A stretch of 64,000 nt of DNA from Aequorivita capsosiphonis DSM 23843. Lineage in GTDB: Bacteria > Bacteroidota > Bacteroidia > Flavobacteriales > Flavobacteriaceae. A program made the position numbers and the translations under genes. The stretch is from contig NZ_AUBG01000006.1 in the NCBI RefSeq assembly GCF_000429125.1, forward strand, positions 124,001 through 188,000, written 5' to 3'. The notes under the pieces were generated by a model that saw only the letters and a program-made list of their open reading frames with translations, was not told the DNA's origin and did not search any database. This document shows positions 32,762-41,255 of the stretch, piece by piece; position 1 is the stretch's first letter, and each line of letters opens with the position of its first letter.

Positions 32762-35700
32762 TTAATTTTCTGAATAAAACTGAAGGATTAGTTTTTGCTT
32801 TTCTTCACTGAAGTTGATTCGAATTCTGTAGAAACCTTTACTTTCCAAAAAACGTTTTAAATCTTCAAAATTGATGATTTCGATTGAATTGTTCGGAATG
32901 AATTTATTTTCACCAGCTGTTTTCCCTTCAATCTCTATTTCAGCGGCAACAAAATTGGAACCTGCTAACATTTCAGTAGTCTTAGCTTTTAGGTGGATAT
33001 TTTTCTCATTGTTTGTGTAAGTGAATTGTAGCTTAGCTTCTGTGATTTCAAAACCATAAAACCTGTCTATTTCATTTTTTATCAATGGAAAATCTGAAGT
33101 TCGAGGATGCCAAGAAGTCAATTCTGGTTCTATTCGCGGTTCTGCCTTTATTACTTCTACCTTAATAAAATCTTTTATGATGCCAGGGGTAAAGCAGGCA
33201 TTTTTATCAGTTGCATAGTTTACATCGAGTTTCTCCTTCCGTAGATTAATGGATTTGGTGTCGAAGTAGCCGGTAAATTCTTTATTGTTTGAGGAGCTTT
33301 TTAAAGGACTGTTTTCTAAACTAATTGCAATCCGATTAGGTTGAAGGCTTCCATAGATAATCTCGTTTTTATTGTAATAATAATTAAAATTGACATCGAA
33401 GTTACTTATATAGCCTTCGGTTTTACACGGATTGAGATTGATTTTAATATGTTTGGCCAGCGGCAGGTAAAATGAGAATTCTTTAAATAAAAGTAGTTTC
33501 ATACTTGAATGACCCGCGCTTTGATCATTGTCTGAGCGGAAATTGATAAAAAAAATCTTATCGTAGTTTAAGTCTTCAAAAGGAAGAAGGTAATCAGGGA
33601 AATAAGATGCAATTTTTTTATAATCACTTACTGATGATAGGGTTTGGGCAAACTTAATTTGCTCGTTGGGTAAAGATCTATCGTAGCAAGCGCAATCGGC
33701 TTCATCTTCAGCAAAAATTATAATTTCCCCTTCATTATAATGCAATATTTCATCTTTTCCATTAACATTGAAGTTGATCCATTCCCCATCTCGTTTTCTG
33801 GATTTAAAATGACCTCTTGTGAGTAACTTCCCTGCTTCATCATAGAGTTCGTAAACACCATTGGGTTCGTCATCTTTCATTTGATGAAAAGTTCGCATTT
33901 GCCCGTTTTCAAAATAAGCTTTTGATTCGCCTTCTCCAGTTCGAAGGTTTATTTCTCGAACATTTCTCAGTCTATTTCCCGAATAAAAACTTTTCGAAAT
34001 GCGAATAGTATCTTTTCTTATACTTAGCAAATTACTGGAAAGCGTGTCACCTGTAGCCTCAAGATGAAGAGAGGTGTTGTTGCTGTAATTTTGCAATTCC
34101 TTTAATTTCCCGTTTGGGTAATACTCAAAATTTAAATCGGTTTTGCCTAAGGAGTCGTTGGTGGATTTTCTAATTAGTTTTCCAAATTCATCATATAGAA
34201 ATGCTTCTTTTACGCGATGATTTGGATAATATTCTTGGCTACTCATTACGATTCCTCCGGATTTCTTTTTCAACCAAGTTCCTACCGGTTTTCCGTGCTC
34301 AAATTCATAATGTATAAGTGTGTCCTTGGAAACAGCGTCGTAAACTATCCATTTTCCATTTGGTAAACCTTTGTCGAATTCAATGCTGAAAAATGGGCTG
34401 CCATCTGCATATTTCCAATGGTGTTTGCCTTTTGTTTCGGCGGTTGTAACCAAGTCTTCAGTAAACCATTGCGGATTGGATTTTTTTGTAATTTCGGCAG
34501 ATGTTTTAATTAGCTTTTTTTGCTTCTCTTCTTCAAATCTACCATTCGTTAATACTTGAACAACTTTGCCATTTTGGGTTAGACTTGCCGTTTGTAGGTT
34601 ATAATCATCTTCGGCAATAAAGTGAATCCTTCTGAGTTGCTGGTTGCTAAAAAAATCATAGCCATATAGCGGATGGGAAGAATTGTTCATCCAAAGTACA
34701 TCGGCGAGTTTTTGTTCTGGAAAAAAATCCAGTTTAAATACGCCGATTACATTTAAACTTTTTCGCAATCCATTCTCAAAATTTTCCTCTATGATATTAT
34801 CTCCATCGCCTTTGGCATAAAACCTTCGCGATATTTTTCCGTTTTCGTCGTAGGTTTTATTCCATCCTATATATTTAGAATCTTTTGCATTGGATTGATA
34901 GTTGAAATCTTGATGAAGGGAACCGTTTTCATAAAAATTTTCAAGTTTTCCGTCGAGCACGCCATCTTTATAAAACATTGTTTTTTCAAGTTGACCATTG
35001 GCATAATAGACATTAAGAACCCCGTTTAAGAGTCCGTTTTTCCATTCGGCCTTTTTTTTCAATGCACCATCCTGCCAAGTTGTTTCTGTTCCCGTTTGCT
35101 GAGAAATACGCTTTTGGTCCACTTCTACAATTTCAAAATAGGCTTGGTAAACTAAATTTCCCTCCTTGTCCCAGCGTTCTTCCATTCCATCTTTTAGATC
35201 GTCCGTGTAGTTTTCACGTTTATATAGTTCTCCCGATTTATGAAAAAATGATTCCAGTGGGCCATTTTTCTTATAATTTCTCCAGTGTTCCACTCGTTCT
35301 TTCATTCCGTTTTGTTGGTAAACAATTATTTCACCCTCATAAACATTTTTGAGAATGCTATCGTTCACCATTATTTCTTGGTAGAATATTCCTTTACGTT
35401 GTGGCTTTCCATCATAGCCGAAATTGGAGTAAGGGCCGTGTTGCAAATCGTTTTTATAGGAAATTTCAGATTTTAAAGAGTTGGTTTTGTTCTTGTTGTA
35501 TTCTTTACAGATGCCTTCTTTCTTGCCTTTTTTGTAATAACAGTCAGACGAAATATTGCCGTTATTATAAAAATATTTTATTCTGCCGTCCAAAACCGAG
35601 ACCTCTTTTCCTTCTTCGTTGGTATGTATGATAAAGTTCTCATCACGCAGTAGAATTCCGCTGGCATCATAAGTTTTCTTTTTATTTATATGGAGTCCGT

Positions 35701-36190
35701 TTTTAAATCTCCCTTTTTCCCTCAGACTTCCGTTCGGATTATAAAGCCAATATTGTCCATCTTTTTTTCCATTTTTATAGTTGGTTTTGTCAACTAGCAC
35801 CTCGTCGTTTTGATAGACTTTTCGAACTCCATCCAGCACCGACTTATCATCTTTCGGAATGGATTTGTAATGTTCAATTATTTGGCGGGATCCATCCCTT
35901 TGGAAATATTCTTTTTTACCGGATAACAACCCTTTTTTGAAATGGGCGATGGCACTCAAGTTTCCATTGCCACGAAATAGCTTTTGGACTCCATGTTTCT
36001 TTCCGTTTTTTATTTTACTTATTTCTAGAGTATCCTTGGAAGCATTTAAAACCAAGATTTGATTCTTTTCCCAAATGGTATCGCTTGGAACCTGATAAAG
36101 TGAATAGTCACCTGGCTGGGCAAAAGAGGTGGCTGCAAAAAGCGCGAGAATAAAGAAAAGTCCACAATGAAAGAGATATTGAAAGCGCAT
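32762..36190 (-). CDS. Large secreted protein with YwqK/MORN-type repeats
   Basis: 1142 residues. Signal peptide at the N-terminus (LFFILALFAATSFAQ). From about residue 60 to 880 it consists of many repeats of the MORN-variant (YwqK) pattern, for example NGKKHGVQKLFRGNGN, NGLLNGVLNVYYANGQL and DGVLDGKLENFYENGSL; this is a beta-hairpin repeat family often labelled antitoxin YwqK by homology. The last 260 residues are a different, non-repetitive region with DCACYDRSL near its beginning. Function unknown; such repeats usually form elongated binding surfaces. A -7 box lies 22 bp upstream. Confidence 0.75.
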   Translation of the reverse strand: MRFQYLFHCGLFFILALFAATSFAQPGDYSLYQVPSDTIWEKNQILVLNASKDTLEISKIKNGKKHGVQKLFRGNGNLSAIAHFKKGLLSGKKEYFQRDGSRQIIEHYKSIPKDDKSVLDGVRKVYQNDEVLVDKTNYKNGKKDGQYWLYNPNGSLREKGRFKNGLHINKKKTYDASGILLRDENFIIHTNEEGKEVSVLDGRIKYFYNNGNISSDCYYKKGKKEGICKEYNKNKTNSLKSEISYKNDLQHGPYSNFGYDGKPQRKGIFYQEIMVNDSILKNVYEGEIIVYQQNGMKERVEHWRNYKKNGPLESFFHKSGELYKRENYTDDLKDGMEERWDKEGNLVYQAYFEIVEVDQKRISQQTGTETTWQDGALKKKAEWKNGLLNGVLNVYYANGQLEKTMFYKDGVLDGKLENFYENGSLHQDFNYQSNAKDSKYIGWNKTYDENGKISRRFYAKGDGDNIIEENFENGLRKSLNVIGVFKLDFFPEQKLADVLWMNNSSHPLYGYDFFSNQQLRRIHFIAEDDYNLQTASLTQNGKVVQVLTNGRFEEEKQKKLIKTSAEITKKSNPQWFTEDLVTTAETKGKHHWKYADGSPFFSIEFDKGLPNGKWIVYDAVSKDTLIHYEFEHGKPVGTWLKKKSGGIVMSSQEYYPNHRVKEAFLYDEFGKLIRKSTNDSLGKTDLNFEYYPNGKLKELQNYSNNTSLHLEATGDTLSSNLLSIRKDTIRISKSFYSGNRLRNVREINLRTGEGESKAYFENGQMRTFHQMKDDEPNGVYELYDEAGKLLTRGHFKSRKRDGEWINFNVNGKDEILHYNEGEIIIFAEDEADCACYDRSLPNEQIKFAQTLSSVSDYKKIASYFPDYLLPFEDLNYDKIFFINFRSDNDQSAGHSSMKLLLFKEFSFYLPLAKHIKINLNPCKTEGYISNFDVNFNYYYNKNEIIYGSLQPNRIAISLENSPLKSSSNNKEFTGYFDTKSINLRKEKLDVNYATDKNACFTPGIIKDFIKVEVIKAEPRIEPELTSWHPRTSDFPLIKNEIDRFYGFEITEAKLQFTYTNNEKNIHLKAKTTEMLAGSNFVAAEIEIEGKTAGENKFIPNNSIEIINFEDLKRFLESKGFYRIRINFSEEKQKLILQFYSEN

Positions 36191-36211
36191 CGATTTTGGA
36201 ATTTATAAAAA

Positions 36212-36219
36212 CAAAGATA
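36212..36219 (-). promoter_or_regulatory. Candidate -7 box for the YwqK-like operon
   Basis: On the minus strand this reads TATCTTTG, matching TAnnTTTG, 22 bp before the ATG at 36190. Confidence 0.45.
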
Positions 36220-36350
36220 TTGATCTCTGCTAAAGTTTGGTGCTGGGAATAGTAGTCAATTTACTTCTTTATTTCTTAAGTAAGGATATTTGATTCAATA
36301 GTCTTAAACATTGTTTCATCATCTAGGAATAGTAATTGCGGCTTTATTTT

Positions 36351-36358
36351 TACATTTG
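36351..36358 (+). promoter_or_regulatory. Candidate -7 box for the thioesterase gene
   Basis: TACATTTG matches TAnnTTTG; the thioesterase ATG is 80 bp downstream. Confidence 0.35.
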
Positions 36359-36437
36359 GAGGAATTTGAAAATAGAGTCTTCACTTTAAAAAATATAAAG
36401 ATTTAGAAAATAGGGACTTATAAAATATAGAGCTAAA

Positions 36438-36896
36438 ATGCACGAAGATAATTTTGAATTAATAAAATATACATTTGAAGATAGCATCCCAATGCATAAG
36501 TTTTTGGGATTAAAAATTGAACTACTCGAAAAAAATTTCGTCAGGATTACGGTGCCTTTTAGAAAGGAATTGGTGGGCGATTTTAGAAATAACCGATGGC
36601 ACGGCGGTGTTATTGCAACTGTTATGGATTCCGTAGGTGGCGTGATTGGCGCGACGCATTTTACTTCCCTTGAAGATAAAATCTCCACTATCGATTTAAG
36701 AGTAGATTACCTGCGAGGCGCCGAACCTGAAGCGATTATGGTGGAAGGTAAAATCATTCGGTTTGGTAATAGAATCCTTGTTGCCAGAATGAAAGCATTT
36801 CAAAATGATAAGTTAATCGCCGAAGGGAAAGGGGTTTATAATTTTGTTAGAATGAACAATCCTAGCAATGAAAACGAAGATTCTCAAAATGAATAG
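36438..36896 (+). CDS. Hotdog-fold thioesterase (PaaI/YiiD-like)
   Basis: 152 residues, one hotdog domain. NRWHGGVIATVMDSVGGVIG (residues 54-73) is the central helix, with the HGG and Asp features seen in PaaI-type acyl-CoA thioesterases, followed by STIDLRVDYLRGAE, the usual next strand. It likely hydrolyses an acyl- or aryl-CoA; the substrate is unknown. The first 25 residues are acidic and the tail is an Asn/Glu-rich extension. It is monocistronic. Confidence 0.85.
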   Translation: MHEDNFELIKYTFEDSIPMHKFLGLKIELLEKNFVRITVPFRKELVGDFRNNRWHGGVIATVMDSVGGVIGATHFTSLEDKISTIDLRVDYLRGAEPEAIMVEGKIIRFGNRILVARMKAFQNDKLIAEGKGVYNFVRMNNPSNENEDSQNE

Positions 36897-37273
36897 TTGG
36901 ATTGAAAACAGTTCCGAGGTTTCGAACTTACTTTAACTTGGGCCCAAAGTTCAGCCTCGAATGGCACTAATTTTCACGAATCTGCTAGCCGGTTCATTCT
37001 TTCCTTATAATGATGACGTAAATAGATTTCACGAATCTAATAGACTTTTAGTCTGTTTTGAATGCGTTATAGTATTAGTACAGAATCGTTTAGTCATATC
37101 TTTATCTTTGAATATTTTAGTTTAACTATCAAGTTGTTTCAAAACCAATTAGATGGTAGACTAAATTATTACTTTTTGAAAAACGAATATTAAGGCCAAA
37201 CGATAAGAACTATTTCTTAAGAGAAGTCTGGAGTTCTAACGGGAAAAATTGAAAAGTTACAAATTTTTAAACA
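36897..37273. other. Noncoding stretch upstream of the thioredoxin-like gene
   Basis: No gene seen. TTTCACGAATCT occurs twice (36972-36983 and 37027-37038), each followed by a CTAG- or AATAG-like tail. TATCTTTG at 37103-37110 is a possible -7 box about 160 bp before the next start codon. Confidence 0.4.
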
Positions 37274-37588
37274 ATGGATGTTGAAACTTTAAATAAATTG
37301 ATTGCATCGGAACCAGCTGTAGCGGTTTACTTTTCTGCGCACAATTGTGGGGTTTGTCACGCTTTAAGACCGAAAGTGGAGGCCTTGTTTTCTAAAGAAT
37401 TTCCAGCTGCAAAATTTATTCACATAGAAATTGATAAATCTCCTGGAGTTTCTGGAGAGTACGGTGTTTTCTCTGCGCCAACCTTATTGGTTTTCTTTGA
37501 AGGAAAAGAGTTTTTAAGGAAAGTTAGACTGATGGGAATTCAAGAATTACACGATATAATTGAACGACCTTATAAGATGGTGTTTTAA
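37274..37588 (+). CDS. Thioredoxin family protein
   Basis: 104 residues, one thioredoxin fold. The active site is CGVC (C25 and C28 in SAHNCGVCHALRPK) instead of the classical CGPC, which suggests altered redox potential. The cis-proline is in SAPTLLVFF. No signal peptide, so a cytoplasmic thiol oxidoreductase. It lies 64 bp upstream of a DMT transporter gene on the same strand and may be cotranscribed. Confidence 0.9.
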   Translation: MDVETLNKLIASEPAVAVYFSAHNCGVCHALRPKVEALFSKEFPAAKFIHIEIDKSPGVSGEYGVFSAPTLLVFFEGKEFLRKVRLMGIQELHDIIERPYKMVF

Positions 37589-37652
37589 CGTTGCCTACTC
37601 TTTGGACAGTCTTTTTATAAATCATACATTTAAACTTCTTAATAAGACTTAA

Positions 37653-38555
37653 ATGAAAAATCAAAAACAGGCCTATATCTATGCGGGCGTCGCTGTTGTT
37701 TTATGGAGTACGGTTGCAACCAGTATGAAAATAGCGTTGCAAAGCTATAGCTTCTTACAATTGCTGTTTTGGTCTTCTGCAACTGCTTTATTGACATTGA
37801 GTATTCTCATGTTAGTCACTAAGAAATATGTTAATTTGGCTAAACTCCCTGCAAAAGCTTTTCTGAATTCAGCTTTTTATGGTGCCGTAAATCCGTTTTT
37901 GTATTATATCGTTTTGTTTAAGGCCTATGAACTGTTGCCTGCCCAAGAAGCGCAGGCCCTTAATTATACTTGGCCAATAATGCTCAGTTTATTGGCGGTG
38001 CCCTTGCTCAAACAAAAAATAGGGTTTAAAAATATAGTCGCAATTGGCATTAGCTTTATTGGAGTACTAATTATTGCCACTGGAGGAAACCTGATTAACC
38101 TATCGTTTACCAATGGGCAAGGTGTGATTTTCGGATTAGCTTCTGCTATTATCTGGGCCTTGTTTTGGATTTTTAATATTAAAGATGAACGCGATGAACT
38201 CAGTAAACTCTTCCTCAATTTTTTCTTCGGGTTTATATATATCCTTGTTGCCATACTCCTTACTTCAGAAATAGTCTTTATCGACTTAAAATCTTTTGGA
38301 GGAGCCGTATATGTAGGCTTTTTCGAAATGGGGATTACTTTTGTTATCTGGTCCATTGCCCTTAAAAAATCAACTACGGCTGCTAAGGTGAGTAATTTTG
38401 TTTATTTGGTGCCGTTTTTATCTTTGGTTGTAATCTATTTTGTGTTGGAAGAACCCATCGGACTCCCAACAATTATTGGGCTTTTCCTTATTGTTGGAGG
38501 ACTTACTTTCGACAAGATAAGCTTTAAGCAATTGCGGTTTAGAAGTGGGAAATAG
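37653..38555 (+). CDS. DMT superfamily transporter (EamA domains)
   Basis: 300 residues with ten predicted transmembrane helices in two EamA repeats. The first repeat starts AYIYAGVAVVLWSTVATSMK; the second is GVIFGLASAIIWALFWIFNI. AQEAQALNYTWPIMLSLLAV is typical of family members. These carriers export amino acids or other metabolites, but the substrate cannot be read from sequence. Confidence 0.88.
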   Translation: MKNQKQAYIYAGVAVVLWSTVATSMKIALQSYSFLQLLFWSSATALLTLSILMLVTKKYVNLAKLPAKAFLNSAFYGAVNPFLYYIVLFKAYELLPAQEAQALNYTWPIMLSLLAVPLLKQKIGFKNIVAIGISFIGVLIIATGGNLINLSFTNGQGVIFGLASAIIWALFWIFNIKDERDELSKLFLNFFFGFIYILVAILLTSEIVFIDLKSFGGAVYVGFFEMGITFVIWSIALKKSTTAAKVSNFVYLVPFLSLVVIYFVLEEPIGLPTIIGLFLIVGGLTFDKISFKQLRFRSGK

Positions 38556-38737
38556 GTTTTCTTAGACATGAGACATGAGATTTGAGACGGATGTTCTTCG
38601 TTTTTAATGTCATTTCTACACTAAAAGGGATAGACTGTTTTGATGAATTCTTCTTTCATCAACATCTTGTTTTGCTGAGGTTTGCGATTGGAAGATGCAT
38701 TTTGTAATTTATGGGCTACTAACTAAAACCCCAAATT

Positions 38738-39286
38738 ATGAAAAGATCACTTCTATTATTCACAATCTTCATTCTAAACATTTCCTGTGGAAATTCTGAA
38801 AAATCAAAAGAAGGAATCAGTAGTTCCATTTTTAAATCTGAAATTGATTCTCCTTGCGAAATACTATCCGAATCCGAAATTAAAGACGCTTTAGGAATTC
38901 CAGCAGATGCAGAAACTACCATGGAGGAAAAGGAAAGAACTTTTCCCATGTGCAAGTATAAGTGGGAATCAGTTCCTTTTTCTGGCACTGTTGAGCTTCC
39001 TGGAATTGTAAAAACAAAGAAGAGTATCAGTCAACCTAAAGAGATGTATATTACTATGCTAAAGGACATGACCGATAAACAATTTGAACAAGCCACCTCC
39101 TATTATAAAGATGGTGTAAGCCTTGAGGGAATTGGGGAAATGGCCAAATGGAGCGCCAAAAAACGCCAAGTTACATTTCTGGCAGATGGGTATTTGGTTC
39201 ACGTGTATTTAAGAACTTCCTCCGATGAAGCTGTCAATAAAGATGAGGTTATTAAAATGGCAAAATTGATTAGTGGGAAGTTTTAG
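38738..39286 (+). CDS. Lipoprotein, paralogue of the one at 49423
   Basis: 182 residues; function not recognised. The signal peptide ends at a lipobox, LNISC (Cys17), followed by GNSEKSKEG. The core SPCEILSESEIKDALGIPAD has a counterpart in the protein at 49423-49995, as do MCKYKWESV and DGVSLEGIGEMAKWSAKKRQ. Two further cysteines (near residues 48 and 69) are conserved in both and could form a disulphide. Likely anchored in the inner or outer membrane facing the periplasm. Confidence 0.75.
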   Translation: MKRSLLLFTIFILNISCGNSEKSKEGISSSIFKSEIDSPCEILSESEIKDALGIPADAETTMEEKERTFPMCKYKWESVPFSGTVELPGIVKTKKSISQPKEMYITMLKDMTDKQFEQATSYYKDGVSLEGIGEMAKWSAKKRQVTFLADGYLVHVYLRTSSDEAVNKDEVIKMAKLISGKF

Positions 39287-39385
39287 AGTTTTGAGTTTTG
39301 AGTTGTGAGATTTTAGACTTGAGATTTGAGAGTCGCAAAAAGTACAAAGTCTTACCTGTATTTTGGGATATGAAAGATTTATTCT

Positions 39386-39670
39386 ATGTGCGAACGTAAA
39401 GAAACCTACAATTTTATCTGTTTTTCTGAACTGGCTTATGAGTAGGAATCAACTGATAAAGAAAATGTAGAATTGAAAATAAAAAGAAGGCTGAAGTCAC
39501 TAAATAAAGAGTATAACCAGTCAAGAATTGATAATATACAATTCTTAAGAAATGATTTGTTTGAAGAGATTGCGTTGCGAAATAAATCTAAGTATTTTGC
39601 AGGATCAAATGGAATGTATTTAGACATAGGTGATTTTAACTCAGGGGAAATGGTGATTGATTTTAAATAA
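39386..39670 (+). pseudogene. Short reading frame broken by an amber codon
   Basis: From ATG 39386 the frame reads MCERKETYNF...LAYE, meets TAG at 39443-39445, then continues without stops for 75 codons to 39670, including KEYNQSRIDNIQFLRNDLFE and KSKYFAGSNGMYLDIGDF. The downstream part has protein-like composition. A TTG at 39473 could restart translation (65 residues). It is either a small gene recently inactivated or a shorter functional one; no family is assigned. Confidence 0.45.
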
Positions 39671-39838
39671 TATATGGATATAACCGAATTTGAACTGTTA
39701 ATCATTTTTGAGTTTTCAATTTATCGGTTTTATGTTAGATAATTTTGAATAATCTGAAAAGAAATATATTTTGAAAACAAAGGACCAAACAATTATCACT
39801 TGCCAACTCCAGAACCTCATCAAGCAATTGATCATAGG

Positions 39839-40432
39839 TCATTTAAAAATTGTTTGTTGGAACTTAAGTATGTTTTCTGATTTCTGTTTGGCGAAAAGTT
39901 CACGAGCAACATCTGTATAGAAATGATGCGTTTTTAAAAATTTAAGATTTAGATCCGTCCATTCTTCATCAGTAAATATCAATCCCAAAAAGTTTGCCCA
40001 TTCTTCTCGCAATTGAAGATTTTGTTCTAAAAAAGAGGCCATTCCTAAATGTGCTAAATCTGCATCGCAGATAATTTCCTCCAATAAGGTGGTTGGTTCT
40101 CTATTAATTTCGGTTGCCAAAATTATCTTTTCGATTGTTTTAATTTTATCTTCCGCATAGTTTTCTTTTTCCAAAAATTTTCGAGCGATAGAACAGCTCA
40201 ACATTTCGTGTTGTCTATTAGTTTCGATATTTCCAACATCGTGGAAATAAGCTGAAATTAAAACCAGTTCTAAATCTTCTTCACTTAATTGAGATTTTAC
40301 TGCAATTACTTCAACACTTTGCACAACATTTAAAGTGTGTTGGTAATTATGGAATTGCAATGATTTACACCTGCTTTTATTCAATAATTCTTCGCAATAG
40401 CTTCTAACCGTTTTCAATATGTCATTTTCCAT
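39839..40432 (-). CDS. HD-domain phosphohydrolase
   Basis: 197 residues. The HD metal site is visible: H32 (FHNYQHTLNVV), H64-D65 (AYFHDVGNIE) and D123 or D125 (ICDADLAHLG). HD enzymes cleave phosphate esters of nucleotides and similar molecules; the substrate here is unknown. It starts one base after the stop of the COG4705 gene, placing it last in the dgkA operon (43579 to 39839, minus strand). Confidence 0.85.
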   Translation of the reverse strand: MENDILKTVRSYCEELLNKSRCKSLQFHNYQHTLNVVQSVEVIAVKSQLSEEDLELVLISAYFHDVGNIETNRQHEMLSCSIARKFLEKENYAEDKIKTIEKIILATEINREPTTLLEEIICDADLAHLGMASFLEQNLQLREEWANFLGLIFTDEEWTDLNLKFLKTHHFYTDVARELFAKQKSENILKFQQTIFK

Positions 40433-40433
40433 T

Positions 40434-41189
40434 CTAATCCAATTTCTTTTTGTGGCTGTAAAACACCAAAAGCCCTAAAATAGTAATACTTATTAAAGTA
40501 GCAGGAATTGTACCTAGATTTAAACCACCTTGTGCAATGGGTTTGGTAAGCAAATCGCCGAAAGTGGCACCAAATGGACGCGTGAAGATGAAGGCAATCC
40601 AAAACAAAATAATATAGTTTATTTTTGTTACATAATGCAACAGAACAACTATTATAATAACTCCAGCTGTTACCATTGCACCTTGCAAATAACTCAATCC
40701 CACATTATCGCTTAAAAAATCGCCAAAAGCAGTACCAAGACTATTTGAAAAGAGAATTGCAGTCCAATAAAATAGTTCTACTTTTCTATTGAAAATAGGA
40801 TAAACCTCAATTTTACCAATAGTTCTATGCCAAATCCATAATGTGTTTAGCAACAAAGTTATCAAAATTAAAGAACCGGCCAGATAACCTAGATGAAGCG
40901 TTCTGTCCATAAAATCTGATACTTCCGTGCCAACGGTTGTTGTGCCCACTATAACCAACCAAAACAAAATAGGAACATACTTTTTAGCCTTTAATTGGAT
41001 AAATAATACAAGAATAAAAAACACCCCTGTAATTCCCAGTCCAAAAGCATAGCCTAATTGGAGTGTCTGTGCCAATAAATCGCCTAAAGTTTCACCTAAA
41101 GTTGTAGCGATGATTTTCATAACCCAAAATAGCAAAGTAATCTTCGCTACCTTGTTTAAATTACTTGTTGATTCGTTGATTTTTTCCAT
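40434..41189 (-). CDS. COG4705-type membrane protein with four internal repeats
   Basis: About 250 residues from the ATG at 41189; a GTG at 41252 would add 21. There are about eight transmembrane helices arranged as four copies of a unit of the kind LGETLGDLLAQTLQLGYAFG, VGTEVSDFMDRTLHLGYLAG, LGTAFGDFLSDNVGLSYLQG and FGATFGDLLTKPIAQGGLNL. The repeated G-(E/T)-x-x-(G/S)-D motif inside the membrane suggests a conserved polar pathway. Family function is unknown. It is cotranscribed with the HD gene and the phosphoglycerol transferase-like gene. Confidence 0.75.
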   Translation of the reverse strand: MEKINESTSNLNKVAKITLLFWVMKIIATTLGETLGDLLAQTLQLGYAFGLGITGVFFILVLFIQLKAKKYVPILFWLVIVGTTTVGTEVSDFMDRTLHLGYLAGSLILITLLLNTLWIWHRTIGKIEVYPIFNRKVELFYWTAILFSNSLGTAFGDFLSDNVGLSYLQGAMVTAGVIIIVVLLHYVTKINYIILFWIAFIFTRPFGATFGDLLTKPIAQGGLNLGTIPATLISITILGLLVFYSHKKKLD

Positions 41190-41255
41190 TTCATTATTTA
41201 ATTGATATAAATTTTCCTTAATTCCATTTGATAAAGCCTTAAAGTAAGACACGTC

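Noticed and set aside
36386-36688. Minus-strand open frame of 100 codons opposite the thioesterase gene
   Set aside because: The thioesterase on the plus strand has clear family motifs; the opposite frame has none.
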